DNA of 64,000 bases, taken from Pedobacter cryoconitis. GTDB taxonomy: Bacteria; Bacteroidota; Bacteroidia; Sphingobacteriales; Sphingobacteriaceae. The position numbers and the translations under genes were made by a program. The stretch's first letter is position 1; the number at the start of each line of letters is the position of its first letter. A model generated the notes under the pieces. It did no database searches. It worked only from the letters and a program-made list of their open reading frames with translations, and had not been told where the DNA came from. The stretch lies in the NCBI GenBank assembly GCA_019352875.1, contig JAAAFW010000006.1:1022284-1086283 (forward strand), given 5' to 3'. Below are positions 17,510 to 26,916 of the stretch, one piece after another.

Positions 17510-18418
17510 ATGGCAACAAAAGAAAAGCACTACTTAAAGCAACTCGCTGAGAAAAGCAGGAGTAAAGAGATTACAGAGGCAGAAGACCGCCTGCTCGATA
17601 ATTTTATGCGGCATGAATACGATCATGCAGAATGGGACACTTCCCAAATGGGGAGTAAGGAAAAGGTCGCTTCGGATATTTATTCCAGGATTAAAAGACC
17701 TTCCGTTAACTATTATAACTATGCCGCTGCCGCCGCTATTGTAATACTCGTTGGTTTGGGCATTTTATTCTCGGCAAACCAGCATCAGGTAAAGGAACTA
17801 ACTGTTACCACCGCTGCCACAGTGGATTCCTTAAGATTGGATGACGGCACTGTTGTTTACCTGGCTGCAAATACTTCATTTAAATATCCTGAACATTTTA
17901 CCGGTCAGATCAGAGCCGTCTCGCTGTTGAAGGGGAATGCTTTTTTTAAAGTAGCCAAAGATAAAGCACATCCATTTATTATCACTTCTGAAGAGATCAA
18001 AACCAAAGTACTGGGGACATCATTTCATATCAGTCTGGAAAAAGGATCTACTAGCGTAACAGTGGTAACCGGCCACGTCTGTGTTTATACCAACAACCAG
18101 AAAACCTTTCTGAAGCCCAATGAAAATGCCATTTATGCTAATTCAAAGCTGGAAAAGCACAAATTAAAAGACATGGCACTGTACGGCTGGTATAAACAGG
18201 ACGTCCAGCTAAACGACGTCAGTCTGGAGCATGTATTCACACTACTCAAATTTAAATACGGGGTAGATTTCGAACCCAAAGATCAGCAGATTCTTGCGAC
18301 CCGGATGACTCTTTATATGAAAGACGGGCTACCCCTGCAAAAAATATTAGATCAGATAAATTACATCACTCACTTAAAATTCAAAAGATATGGAGATCAG
18401 ATAATAGTAAGTAATTGA
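17510..18418 (+). CDS. FecR-type anti-sigma factor
   Basis: The product has 302 residues: a cytoplasmic sigma-binding domain (1-65), one membrane segment at about 71-90, a FecR domain in the periplasm (about 100-205, with LDDGTVVYLAANTSFKYP and VLGTSFHIS), and a DUF4974-like C-terminus (about 230-302) that should meet the STN domain of the SusC partner. It holds the neighbouring ECF sigma factor inactive until the transporter signals that its ligand is bound. It is encoded 69 bases after the sigma gene and 69 bases before susC. Confidence 0.9.
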   Translation: MATKEKHYLKQLAEKSRSKEITEAEDRLLDNFMRHEYDHAEWDTSQMGSKEKVASDIYSRIKRPSVNYYNYAAAAAIVILVGLGILFSANQHQVKELTVTTAATVDSLRLDDGTVVYLAANTSFKYPEHFTGQIRAVSLLKGNAFFKVAKDKAHPFIITSEEIKTKVLGTSFHISLEKGSTSVTVVTGHVCVYTNNQKTFLKPNENAIYANSKLEKHKLKDMALYGWYKQDVQLNDVSLEHVFTLLKFKYGVDFEPKDQQILATRMTLYMKDGLPLQKILDQINYITHLKFKRYGDQIIVSN

Positions 18419-18487
18419 TAAAAGAAACCGCTTTGCAGGAACAACCGCGGCTAATCATTATTCATCAAATAAATTAATAACCTAAAT

Positions 18488-21400
18488 ATGTATTCTAAAT
18501 ATACTTTTTTAAATCTTAAAAAGATATGTTTTCTGGCCACTATCTTCTTGTTTATGCAGGTAGGGGAATCAAAGGCATTGACTAACAATAGTTTTGATAA
18601 AAGCTCAAAATTTGAAAGTGAAACACTCGTCAGTATCTTTTCGAGACTGAGCAGGCAGACTAATTATAAATTCAGCTACAGCGAAGCGATCATTGCCGAT
18701 AAGAACACTTACAGCGTTTCTTATTCGAAACCATTCAAGACCGTTCTGAATGAGTTATCAGAAAAAGCAGATTTCAATTATAATATTCTGGACAAAACAG
18801 TCTTGATCAGTAAAAACAGCATAAAACACGAAACCATTAAAAAATCTGCTGCTGTTGCAGCCCAAACTGTAAAAGGTACAGTGCTGGATGAAACAGGCCT
18901 TCCGTTATCCGGTGCTACTGTACGTGAAACCGGGGTCAGGAATGGGACATCTACAAATACAGACGGATTGTTCGAGCTGAGAAACGTAACAGCTAAAACA
19001 ATAGAAGTATCTTTCACTGGCTATAAGACACAGGTTGTTGCGGTCGGTTCAGCTGCAATGGTCATCAGGTTGGAGCCAGATGCTTCCAGCCTGGGTGAGG
19101 TAATGGTAGTTGGTTACGGTAAACAGACCAAAAAAGATGTGACCGGAGTAGTTACTCAGCTTGATGAGAAAAGCTTCCGTCAGGGCGTTATGGTCTCGGC
19201 CGACAACCTGTTACAAGGTAAAGTCGCCGGAGTTCGCGTAGTCGGTGCAAGTGGTGAACCTGGCGGTGGTGTCGATGTAAGTATCCGCGGTGTAGGTTCA
19301 ATCCGGAGCGGTAGTACACCACTATTTGTAGTGGATGGCGTGCCGCTAACCAATGACGATGTCAGCCCGACTGGTCAGAATGTAGGCTTTGGAACTTCAA
19401 GAGCTAAAAACCCGCTTAACTTTTTAAATACAAGTGATATTGAGTCTATCTCAGTGTTAAAGGATGCTTCTGCTGCCGCGATCTATGGTGCGCGCGGATC
19501 GAATGGTGTTGTGATCGTGACGACTAAAAAAGGAAAAAAGGGCGAGGGTACTTTCACTGTTGATTCTTATTTGGGCCTCTCTAAGGTTGCGCATAAATTA
19601 GATGTGCTTTCAGCAGATGAGTACCGGAAGACGATTACGGAAAAAGCCTTTGATCATGGTGGCAATACCGATTGGCAGGACGTAATTTACCGTGAAGCCA
19701 AAACAAGAAATAACTCAGTTTCCTTCTCTAAAGCAACCAATACCGGTAATTACTACGTGTCGGCTGCACAGATGGATCAGGAAGGGATTGTGAAAAACAG
19801 TGATTTTAGAAGGACATCCGGCCGTATCAATGCCTCTGAATCTTTTCTGGATAATCAGCGTTTAAAAGTTGGTGTAAACCTTACCGCAAGTGAGACCAGA
19901 GATAACGGTGTCCCGACGAGTGATGATGGGGGAGCGAACGGGCAGCTGATCATTCATACCTTAATGGCTAACCCGACACGATCTGTTTTTGACGAGAATG
20001 GTAAATACACCAATTTTAATATGAATGCGCATTATAATCCGGCGTATCTGTTAAGCGTATACAGAGACAGAACCCGCACATTGCGGACGCTGGGCAATAT
20101 GGATGTATCATTCAGGATCGTGAAAGGGCTGGAATATAAACTGAATCTGGGTATCGACCGTTCCGTGTCTGAAAGGAATACTACAATTTTCCCGAACCTG
20201 ACAGATATTAACCCTATAGGTAAATACGTAAAATACAATATCAATTCAAAGAGTACCCTGCTCGAGCATTACTTAAGTTATAACCTGCTGGAAGGGAAAC
20301 ATAAACTGGAGGCAATCGGAGGATTCTCTTATCAGAAATTTGAAAATAACGGAACTAGTTTTAGTCTGGATGGTATTGCGGGAGCAGATTCCGGTGTTTT
20401 GCCGGAGAACAATCCTGGATTTGCAGGTATTCAGACTGGAGTGAAAGGATTTGCACAGGAAAATGAACTGCAGTCTGTGTTTTCAAGGGTTAATTATTCC
20501 TTTAACGAGAAGTACCTGTTAACCGCATCGATACGTGCAGATGGTTCTACACGCTTTGGTCAGAATAACAAATACGGATACTTTCCTTCATTTGCACTAG
20601 GCTGGAATCTGTCAGAAGAAAGCTTCATGAAGCCACTCACCTCAGTGGGCAGTGTGAAATTGAGGGCCAGCTGGGGCCAGACCGGTAATCAGGAAGTTCA
20701 GAATAAAATCACGAAAGCGAGTTATGCCTTGTCACCCGGTGATGGATACTACCTTTATGACGATCTAGCCCTGGTAAATGGTGTTTCTGTTACCCGCACA
20801 CCTAATCCGGATCTGAAGTGGGAGGTGGTTACGCAATATAACGTAGGGCTGGATTTTGAACTTTGGAAAGGAAAGTTATACGGTACACTGGACTATTTCA
20901 GGAAAACTACCACAGATGCCATCCTGAATATTCCTTCACAGGTATTAAGCCCTACGAATACTGTATGGGTAAATATTGATGGTCAGATTGTGAATAAAGG
21001 ATTTGAGTTTATGCTGGGCTCAAAACTTATCAATACAAGTAAATTCACCTGGTCTGCTGATTTGAATGGGGCGACCTTAAATAATAAGATTAAAAATCTT
21101 CCTGTTTCTGAAATCTTATCGGGTACGATCTCTGGTCCGGGACAATCCGGGGTAGCTGCTAATATTTATAAAAGTGGTTATGCAGCCGGGTCATTTTACC
21201 TGCTGGAGCATATCGGTTTTGATGAGAAAGGTGCAAACATCTTCAGAGACGTGAATAATGACGGTGTAATAGATAATAACGATCGTGTGATTATTCAGGG
21301 TGCTATTCCAAAATTCACTTATGGCATTAACAGCCAGATGAACTACAAGGATTTTGACTTCTCCTTTTCGGTTATTGGTCAGTCAGGTGGTTATTTGGTT

Positions 21401-21775
21401 AACAATACGGGTCTGAATGCCTTGAATATTAATAACCTGGCTTCTGACAGGAACGTGGCCACGCATTATGTGAAGTCGGGAGCTAATCCTGCTAATCCGC
21501 CGCAGCTATCTACACTTTACCTCGAAAAATCGGATTTCATCAGACTTAATTCGGTTCGTCTGGGCTATAACTTTAAGCTAGAAAAACTAACCTGGCTAAA
21601 CGGATTGGGAATCTATGTTACCGGACAGAATCTCGTTACCATAACCAATTACAGCGGATATGATCCGTTAATCAACAGTCCGAAAGCGAGTGGTGGAAAT
21701 CAGTCATTGGGTATTGATTATTCCAGTTACCCAACAGCCAGGACAATTCTTATAGGTGCAACTTTAAAATTATAA
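18488..21775 (+). CDS. SusC-type TonB-dependent transducer with STN domain
   Basis: The product has 1095 residues. A signal peptide (to about 30) precedes an STN secretin/TonB N-terminal domain (42-108), a CarbopepD_reg-like domain (127-195), a TonB box EVMVVGYG near 204-211, a plug (VDGVPL, ARGSNGVVIVTTKKG), and the beta-barrel. The STN domain transmits ligand binding to the FecR protein encoded just upstream. The SusD gene starts two bases after the stop codon. No catabolic enzyme is linked, so the imported glycan cannot be inferred from context. Confidence 0.95.
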   Translation: MYSKYTFLNLKKICFLATIFLFMQVGESKALTNNSFDKSSKFESETLVSIFSRLSRQTNYKFSYSEAIIADKNTYSVSYSKPFKTVLNELSEKADFNYNILDKTVLISKNSIKHETIKKSAAVAAQTVKGTVLDETGLPLSGATVRETGVRNGTSTNTDGLFELRNVTAKTIEVSFTGYKTQVVAVGSAAMVIRLEPDASSLGEVMVVGYGKQTKKDVTGVVTQLDEKSFRQGVMVSADNLLQGKVAGVRVVGASGEPGGGVDVSIRGVGSIRSGSTPLFVVDGVPLTNDDVSPTGQNVGFGTSRAKNPLNFLNTSDIESISVLKDASAAAIYGARGSNGVVIVTTKKGKKGEGTFTVDSYLGLSKVAHKLDVLSADEYRKTITEKAFDHGGNTDWQDVIYREAKTRNNSVSFSKATNTGNYYVSAAQMDQEGIVKNSDFRRTSGRINASESFLDNQRLKVGVNLTASETRDNGVPTSDDGGANGQLIIHTLMANPTRSVFDENGKYTNFNMNAHYNPAYLLSVYRDRTRTLRTLGNMDVSFRIVKGLEYKLNLGIDRSVSERNTTIFPNLTDINPIGKYVKYNINSKSTLLEHYLSYNLLEGKHKLEAIGGFSYQKFENNGTSFSLDGIAGADSGVLPENNPGFAGIQTGVKGFAQENELQSVFSRVNYSFNEKYLLTASIRADGSTRFGQNNKYGYFPSFALGWNLSEESFMKPLTSVGSVKLRASWGQTGNQEVQNKITKASYALSPGDGYYLYDDLALVNGVSVTRTPNPDLKWEVVTQYNVGLDFELWKGKLYGTLDYFRKTTTDAILNIPSQVLSPTNTVWVNIDGQIVNKGFEFMLGSKLINTSKFTWSADLNGATLNNKIKNLPVSEILSGTISGPGQSGVAANIYKSGYAAGSFYLLEHIGFDEKGANIFRDVNNDGVIDNNDRVIIQGAIPKFTYGINSQMNYKDFDFSFSVIGQSGGYLVNNTGLNALNINNLASDRNVATHYVKSGANPANPPQLSTLYLEKSDFIRLNSVRLGYNFKLEKLTWLNGLGIYVTGQNLVTITNYSGYDPLINSPKASGGNQSLGIDYSSYPTARTILIGATLKL

Positions 21776-21777
21776 TA

Positions 21778-23538
21778 ATGAAACTGAACAGATTTTTTAA
21801 AGCAAAAAATATAGCGTTTATTCTGGTATCCATGATCGCAATGGGTTGTACCAAATTAAACGAAGTTGTATTAGATGAAGTGTTAAATGATGATGCTTCC
21901 AGCCCGGCCGGTGCACTTGCCGCTGCTTATGACAGATTAGGTGATGGTACTTTTGTAGACCATGGAGCCGTATTTGCTTTGCAGGAATATACAACGGACG
22001 AAGCATTATTGCCTACACGTGGTAGTGATTGGGGAGACGGAGGCAAGTGGCGCTCTATGCATGAATTTACCTGGGCTGCGGACAATCCTATCGTCACTGA
22101 TAACTGGAATATGCTCACAAATGGAATTACCAGATCTCTTACCGCCATTAAATCGATAACAAACAGTAATGCGCCGCAGAAAGAAATCCTGCTTGCGGAA
22201 GCTAAAGGTTTGCTCGCTTTTTATACCTATACGACGCTGGACCTGTTTGGACAGGCACCATACCGTAATCCTGCCGACGAGAAAGCAGCACTGGAAATTA
22301 AGCAGGCCGCACCTGCAATTGATGAACTGATTCTGGAAGTGGAAGGACTTATTCCAAATCTGGCTACTTTAGGTCAGCAGTCTACACATAATGGTAGATT
22401 TACCAAAGAAGCTGCATACGGCTTATTGGCAAATATGTATATGAACCGCGCTGTATTTAAGAACCGCTACGCCGCAACCTTTAATTTCAATGAAAAGGCG
22501 GTAAATAGTAATGATACAGATATGGATAAAGTAATTTACTATACCTCTTTACTGATCAATTCGGGTAAGTTCAGCCTGGTAAGAAATTACTTCGATAACT
22601 TTGCCATTAAAAATTCAGGTGGACAGGAGCTGATTTTTGTAGTTGTACAAAAGATCGATTACATCAGAAACGGATCTAACTCTTTTGCCTACGTAGGCGT
22701 AGAGCGGAACCAGCGTCCTTCAGCTGCCAACAGAGGAACAAATGCAGCCTGCATCAGTCCTGAATTTTATGCAACCTGGGAAGGAAATCACGAAGATCCG
22801 AGATTCACCAGAAAATATCAGTATGCAGATGGTACCTGGTTTATGAACAATGCTGAGGGCAGTGTTCCTGCGACTGATATTGTACCTAAGAGTAAAAATC
22901 TGCCTTGGTTTCACTTCAACCGCGGTATTATGGTTGGGCAGCAGTATGGTCCAAAACTTAATGCAGCAGGTGATTTCGAGATGACTGCTGACGGACGTAT
23001 TAAGGTATCAGAGCTGGTCATGGAAAAGAGTACGTCAACGAAGATGAATTTTACACCGGAATTGAATTTTACTAATCCGGCACAGGCTGTTTTCGCACAG
23101 AATCAAATCAATCGTGGTGCGCGTGTATTCAAGTATGAATTTGATCCTGAAGAAGGAAACGGAACGAGTAATGTAGACATTCCGTTGTTCCGTCTCGGCG
23201 GTATGTATATCTTAAGGGCAGAAGCGTACTTCCGCAAGGGACAAGCAGGGCAGGCATTAAATGATATTAATTTACTGCGTACCTCAAGAACTCGCGAGGA
23301 ACTCTATGGTAATGCACCAGGAAAAGCCATTGCATCTTTAGATGAAAATACGCTTTATAAAGAACTTGGATTCGAGATGTACTGGGAGTTGAACAGAAGG
23401 CCGCAGGCTATCCGTTTTGGGAGGTTTGATTTACCATTCAGCGCGAAACCAAAGTCTCTACCAACCAGAAGGATCTTTCCGATTCCGCAAACTACACTGG
23501 ATGTAACTAAATCATTCCACCAGAATGACGGATATTAA
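21778..23538 (+). CDS. SusD-family glycan-binding lipoprotein (FecIR-linked pair)
   Basis: The product has 586 residues. The lipobox SMIAMGC gives Cys24. The RagB/SusD fold shows LLAEAKGLLAFYTYTTLDLFGQ in the N-terminal half and GGMYILRAEAYFRKG with LGFEMYWELNRRPQAIRFGRF near the C-terminus. It is the surface lid of the STN-type SusC upstream and is translationally close to it (two-base gap). A strong terminator 20 bases after the stop closes the unit. Confidence 0.93.
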   Translation: MKLNRFFKAKNIAFILVSMIAMGCTKLNEVVLDEVLNDDASSPAGALAAAYDRLGDGTFVDHGAVFALQEYTTDEALLPTRGSDWGDGGKWRSMHEFTWAADNPIVTDNWNMLTNGITRSLTAIKSITNSNAPQKEILLAEAKGLLAFYTYTTLDLFGQAPYRNPADEKAALEIKQAAPAIDELILEVEGLIPNLATLGQQSTHNGRFTKEAAYGLLANMYMNRAVFKNRYAATFNFNEKAVNSNDTDMDKVIYYTSLLINSGKFSLVRNYFDNFAIKNSGGQELIFVVVQKIDYIRNGSNSFAYVGVERNQRPSAANRGTNAACISPEFYATWEGNHEDPRFTRKYQYADGTWFMNNAEGSVPATDIVPKSKNLPWFHFNRGIMVGQQYGPKLNAAGDFEMTADGRIKVSELVMEKSTSTKMNFTPELNFTNPAQAVFAQNQINRGARVFKYEFDPEEGNGTSNVDIPLFRLGGMYILRAEAYFRKGQAGQALNDINLLRTSRTREELYGNAPGKAIASLDENTLYKELGFEMYWELNRRPQAIRFGRFDLPFSAKPKSLPTRRIFPIPQTTLDVTKSFHQNDGY

Positions 23539-23558
23539 CTGAATTGATTTTTATTACA

Positions 23559-23586
23559 GCGGGTGTCCTTCGGGCACCCGCTTTTA
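23559..23586 (+). terminator. Rho-independent terminator after the FecIR-SusCD unit
   Basis: GCGGGTG-T-CC, a TTCG loop, GG-CACCCGC (23559-23581), with a single bulged T, is followed by a T-rich tail. The UUCG-type loop is especially stable. Confidence 0.85.
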
Positions 23587-23615
23587 TTTTGATATTAAAC
23601 TCATCAATGGAGTTT

Positions 23616-23722
23616 AAGGTTGACAGGATAAAACAACAACTTAATTGGGTCAACCTTAGGCCAACCTTATTATAAAAATTAGGCCAACTACGAACGACAT
23701 ACGACCAAGACCCGACCAAGAC
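23616..23722. repeat. Cluster of short repeats between susD and eda
   Basis: AAGGTTGAC (23616-23624) is inverted as GTCAACCTT (23649-23657). TTAGGCCAAC occurs twice (23656-23665 and 23679-23688). CGACCAAGAC occurs twice in tandem (23702-23711 and 23713-23722). I see no gene here. It may help end the leftward eda operon or be a relic of a small mobile sequence. Confidence 0.4.
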
Positions 23723-23746
23723 CTTGATATGGGCAGATTGAAAATA

Positions 23747-24409
23747 TTATCTGCAGTTTCCGATCAGCTCCAGAAGAGCTTTGGTTTGCTGTTCCAGTAA
23801 ACTATAATTTTTATTGGCTGTAATTTCCTTTGTAATCAGTTTACTTCCCATTCCTACTGCACAGACACCGGCCTGAAACCAGGAGGTGATATTTTCCTGT
23901 GTGGTATCTACACCGCCAGTTGGGATAAATAGCTGGCCCGGGAATAATTCTTTAATGGCAGACATGAAGCCGGTACCCAGAACATTTGCGGGAAATAATT
24001 TAATAAGCAGAGCCTCATTTTGCTGCGCTAAATGTATCTCGGTAGGGGTCATACAGCCAGGAACCCATAGCAGACCGGCAGCATTCACGACGGATGCGAC
24101 CTCGGTACTAACTATCGGTGAAACGATAAAGTCTGCACCAGCACTAATAAACGCTTCGGCCTCCTGCGGAGTTTTGATAGTGCCAATGCCCAGATGCAGG
24201 TCTGGCATTTCACGATTTGCAAGACCGGACAGGTAGCTGAAATTTTTCAATGCCGCATGTCCGCGGTTTGTATATTCTACTATTCTTACACCGGCATTGT
24301 ACATTGCCTGAAGTATTGCAGCCGACTCTTCCTGACTGTCCAGATAGTAAAGCGGCAATAAGCCCTGTTGTTTAAGAGTAGCTAAAATAGCTTCTTTATT
24401 TTTTTTCAT
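23747..24409 (-). CDS. eda: 2-keto-3-deoxy-6-phosphogluconate (KDPG) aldolase
   Basis: The product has 220 residues from the ATG at 24409 (MKKNKEAIL); a longer frame to 24457 reads through the kinase gene and is not used. It splits KDPG into pyruvate and glyceraldehyde 3-phosphate. The Schiff-base Lys is Lys137 in LIKLFPA and the conserved catalytic Glu is Glu45 in VRIVEYTNRG. The GIGTIKTPQEAEAF and FIPTGGVD phosphate-site segments are present. It is the last gene of the uronate operon and overlaps the end of kdgK by 14 bases, so the two are coupled. Confidence 0.93.
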   Translation of the reverse strand: MKKNKEAILATLKQQGLLPLYYLDSQEESAAILQAMYNAGVRIVEYTNRGHAALKNFSYLSGLANREMPDLHLGIGTIKTPQEAEAFISAGADFIVSPIVSTEVASVVNAAGLLWVPGCMTPTEIHLAQQNEALLIKLFPANVLGTGFMSAIKELFPGQLFIPTGGVDTTQENITSWFQAGVCAVGMGSKLITKEITANKNYSLLEQQTKALLELIGNCR

Positions 24410-25457
24410 GAGGAAGAATTGAATCGTAAATGTCTGCAGCCTTAGTGCTTGTTGCATCGCTGGCTATAAACAACTTGTTAAAGGCGGCTGCGGTTGCAAA
24501 GTCAAGGCTTTCCTGCGCCGTCTTTTGTTGATGGATGCTGTAGATCAGGCCTGCCATAAAGCAGTCACCGCTGCCGACCTTATCTACGATTTCTTCAGTC
24601 TGGTAAGTGGCCGAATGATAGGACCCCTTTGCGGTATGCAGACTGGTGAAATATTTCACGCCTTTTTCTCCCGAATCAAAGCGGAAGGTATTGGCTATTA
24701 CTTTACATTTTGGAAATTGCCTACGGATTTCCAGTGAACTAAGTTCCGCCTGGCTAAGATACTCCGCCTTCGTCTTATCCTGAAAATCCAGGGGAACCGG
24801 AATCGTTAACATCCGTTCTGCTGCCCAGATATTGCCCATAATCAGATCGCAATACGCAGCAAGTCCAGGTATAATATCTGCTGGTTGTTTGTCATATTGC
24901 CAGAGTTTGGCCCGGTAATTCAGGTCAAGTGAAATAAAAATCCCGTTAGCAGAAGCGTATTTTAAAGCTTCCAGGCAAACTTCGGCAGCAGATTCGCTTA
25001 CCGCAGGACAAATTGCACTGAAATGGAACCAGGAAACGCCTTTGAACACCATTGACCAGTCTATAGTACCGGGCTGAAGCGTCGCAAAAGATGAATTTGC
25101 ACGGTCGTAGATGACGCCTGCATTTTTAACATCCGTTCCTTGTGGAAGATAGTAAATGCCTACACGTTCACCACGCGCCAGAATTTTATCAGTTCCAATA
25201 CCCTTGCCGGCTATTGAACCCTTTAGCTGCCCGGCCAGTATGTTATCGGGTAAAGCTGTAAAATAAGTTACGGGAATGTCCCACAAAGATAGAGCCGTCG
25301 CTACATTCAGCTCCGCGCCTCCTAAAAAGCAGGGTAGCTGATGATTGTTCAGCCATGTTCCACCGGCATCCGGACTCATTCTCAGCAGGAGTTCCCCGAA
25401 ACATAAGACCCCTTTTCCGGCGGGATCAAATTCAACCATATTCAAGATATTAACCAT
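24396..25457 (-). CDS. kdgK: 2-keto-3-deoxygluconate kinase, PfkB family
   Basis: The product has 353 residues. The N-terminal PfkB signature region (FGELLLRMSPDAGG, FLGGAELNVATALS) and the C-terminal ATP-site signature VGSGDCFMAG are clear, with catalytic base Asp298. It phosphorylates 2-keto-3-deoxygluconate made by UxuA to KDPG, the substrate of the Eda protein encoded next. The gene starts two bases after uxaC; a second Met at residue 7 is an equally possible start. PfkB kinases vary in substrate, but the operon context makes KDG by far the likeliest. Confidence 0.9.
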   Translation of the reverse strand: MVNILNMVEFDPAGKGVLCFGELLLRMSPDAGGTWLNNHQLPCFLGGAELNVATALSLWDIPVTYFTALPDNILAGQLKGSIAGKGIGTDKILARGERVGIYYLPQGTDVKNAGVIYDRANSSFATLQPGTIDWSMVFKGVSWFHFSAICPAVSESAAEVCLEALKYASANGIFISLDLNYRAKLWQYDKQPADIIPGLAAYCDLIMGNIWAAERMLTIPVPLDFQDKTKAEYLSQAELSSLEIRRQFPKCKVIANTFRFDSGEKGVKYFTSLHTAKGSYHSATYQTEEIVDKVGSGDCFMAGLIYSIHQQKTAQESLDFATAAAFNKLFIASDATSTKAADIYDSILPHEKK

Positions 25458-25459
25458 AT

Positions 25460-26881
25460 TTAAGACGACGGATTGCCTGCCCGGAAGTTAAAATAATTTT
25501 TAGCATTGTAATAGCAGATATCCTGTACAATTTTACCGATCCAGGCGATATCATTCGGCAATTCACCGTTTTCTACGTCATCACCGAAGAGATTGCATAA
25601 AATTCTTCTGAAATATTCGTGACGCGGGAAGGAGAGGAAACTGCGGGAATCGGTTAGCATACCAACCAGTTTACTCAGCAGACCCATGTTCGACAAGACA
25701 TTCAGTTGATCGATCATACCGTCTTTCTGATCATTAAACCACCAGGCAGAACCAAATTGGACTTTACCTGCTACAGAACCATCATTAAAGTTTCCAATCA
25801 TGGCAGCGATCATTGCATTATCGGAGGGATTTAAATTATAGATAATCGTTTTGGCAAGGCGGTTATCCAGATCCAGTTTGCCCAGGAACCTGGATAATGC
25901 ACTCGCCTGACTGAAATCCCCGATAGAATCCCAGCCGGTATCTGGTCCGAGCTGACGCAGGGCACGTAGATTATTGTTACGCAGCGCACCTAAATGATAT
26001 TGCTGTACCCAACCCTTTTCGTGATCCCAAAGGGCGAACTGGAAAAGCATAGCAGATTTAAATTTGAGTTTTTCTAAGGATGATAAACTTTGCTGGCTGC
26101 GGATCTTAATAAAAATATTGCTGATTTCACTGTCTGTATAATCTTCGGCATAGATCTGCTCCAGACCATGATCCGAAACCGTACAGTCGTTGGCTGCAAA
26201 ATAGTCATGACGCGATTTAAGTGCTTTCAGATAGGCGTCATAGTCCGTTACGGAGATGTTACTCACCGCTTCCAGTTTATCTATATAGGCATTCAGCGCG
26301 GTCAGGTCGTCTGCATTCATTGCTTTATCTGGTCTGAATGCAGGAGCAACGCCAATTTTGAATCCTTCTTTTTTTAATTGCTGATGGTAGGCCAGATCAT
26401 CCAGTGGGTCGTCTGTTGTGCAAACCTGTTCCACATTCATTTTCAGAAGCAGGCTCCTTGCTGAAAATTCCGGAGACTGCAGCTTTTCGGTGCAGCTTTC
26501 ATAAATATGTTTTGCTGTGTCCGGAGATAAGATTTCCTTACAGTCGAAATATCTTTTTAACTCCAGATGAGTCCAGTGATATAAAGGGTTTCTCAGTGTA
26601 TAGGGAACGGTCTCTGCCCATTTTTCGAATTTTTCGTAATCTGTTTTATTACCTGTTACATAAGCTTCATCTACGCCATTTGTACGCAGGGCACGCCATT
26701 TATAGTGATCGCCATATAGCCAGATCTGGGTGAGGTTGGCGTAACGTGTATCTTTCGCAATATCCTGCTGCGGCAGATGACAGTGGTAATCTATAATAGG
26801 CATGTGGCTGGCATATTCATGATATAACCTTTGCGCAGTTTTGGTCTTTAATAAAAAGTTATCATCTAAAAATTCTTTCAT
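25460..26881 (-). CDS. uxaC: Glucuronate isomerase
   Basis: The product has 473 residues, the usual length. It is an amidohydrolase-fold isomerase that converts D-glucuronate to D-fructuronate, and often galacturonate to tagaturonate. The metal-site motif DYHCHL is at 31-36 with His33 and His35. FLDDNFLL at the N-terminus and a late FLSFPRHEYFRR segment are typical of UxaC. It is cytoplasmic. It lies between uxuA and kdgK in the operon, giving the first step of the isomerase pathway. Confidence 0.95.
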   Translation of the reverse strand: MKEFLDDNFLLKTKTAQRLYHEYASHMPIIDYHCHLPQQDIAKDTRYANLTQIWLYGDHYKWRALRTNGVDEAYVTGNKTDYEKFEKWAETVPYTLRNPLYHWTHLELKRYFDCKEILSPDTAKHIYESCTEKLQSPEFSARSLLLKMNVEQVCTTDDPLDDLAYHQQLKKEGFKIGVAPAFRPDKAMNADDLTALNAYIDKLEAVSNISVTDYDAYLKALKSRHDYFAANDCTVSDHGLEQIYAEDYTDSEISNIFIKIRSQQSLSSLEKLKFKSAMLFQFALWDHEKGWVQQYHLGALRNNNLRALRQLGPDTGWDSIGDFSQASALSRFLGKLDLDNRLAKTIIYNLNPSDNAMIAAMIGNFNDGSVAGKVQFGSAWWFNDQKDGMIDQLNVLSNMGLLSKLVGMLTDSRSFLSFPRHEYFRRILCNLFGDDVENGELPNDIAWIGKIVQDICYYNAKNYFNFRAGNPSS

Positions 26882-26916
26882 TTGATTTTTCTTGAGCTTT
26901 AATGAAATCCGTTGTT

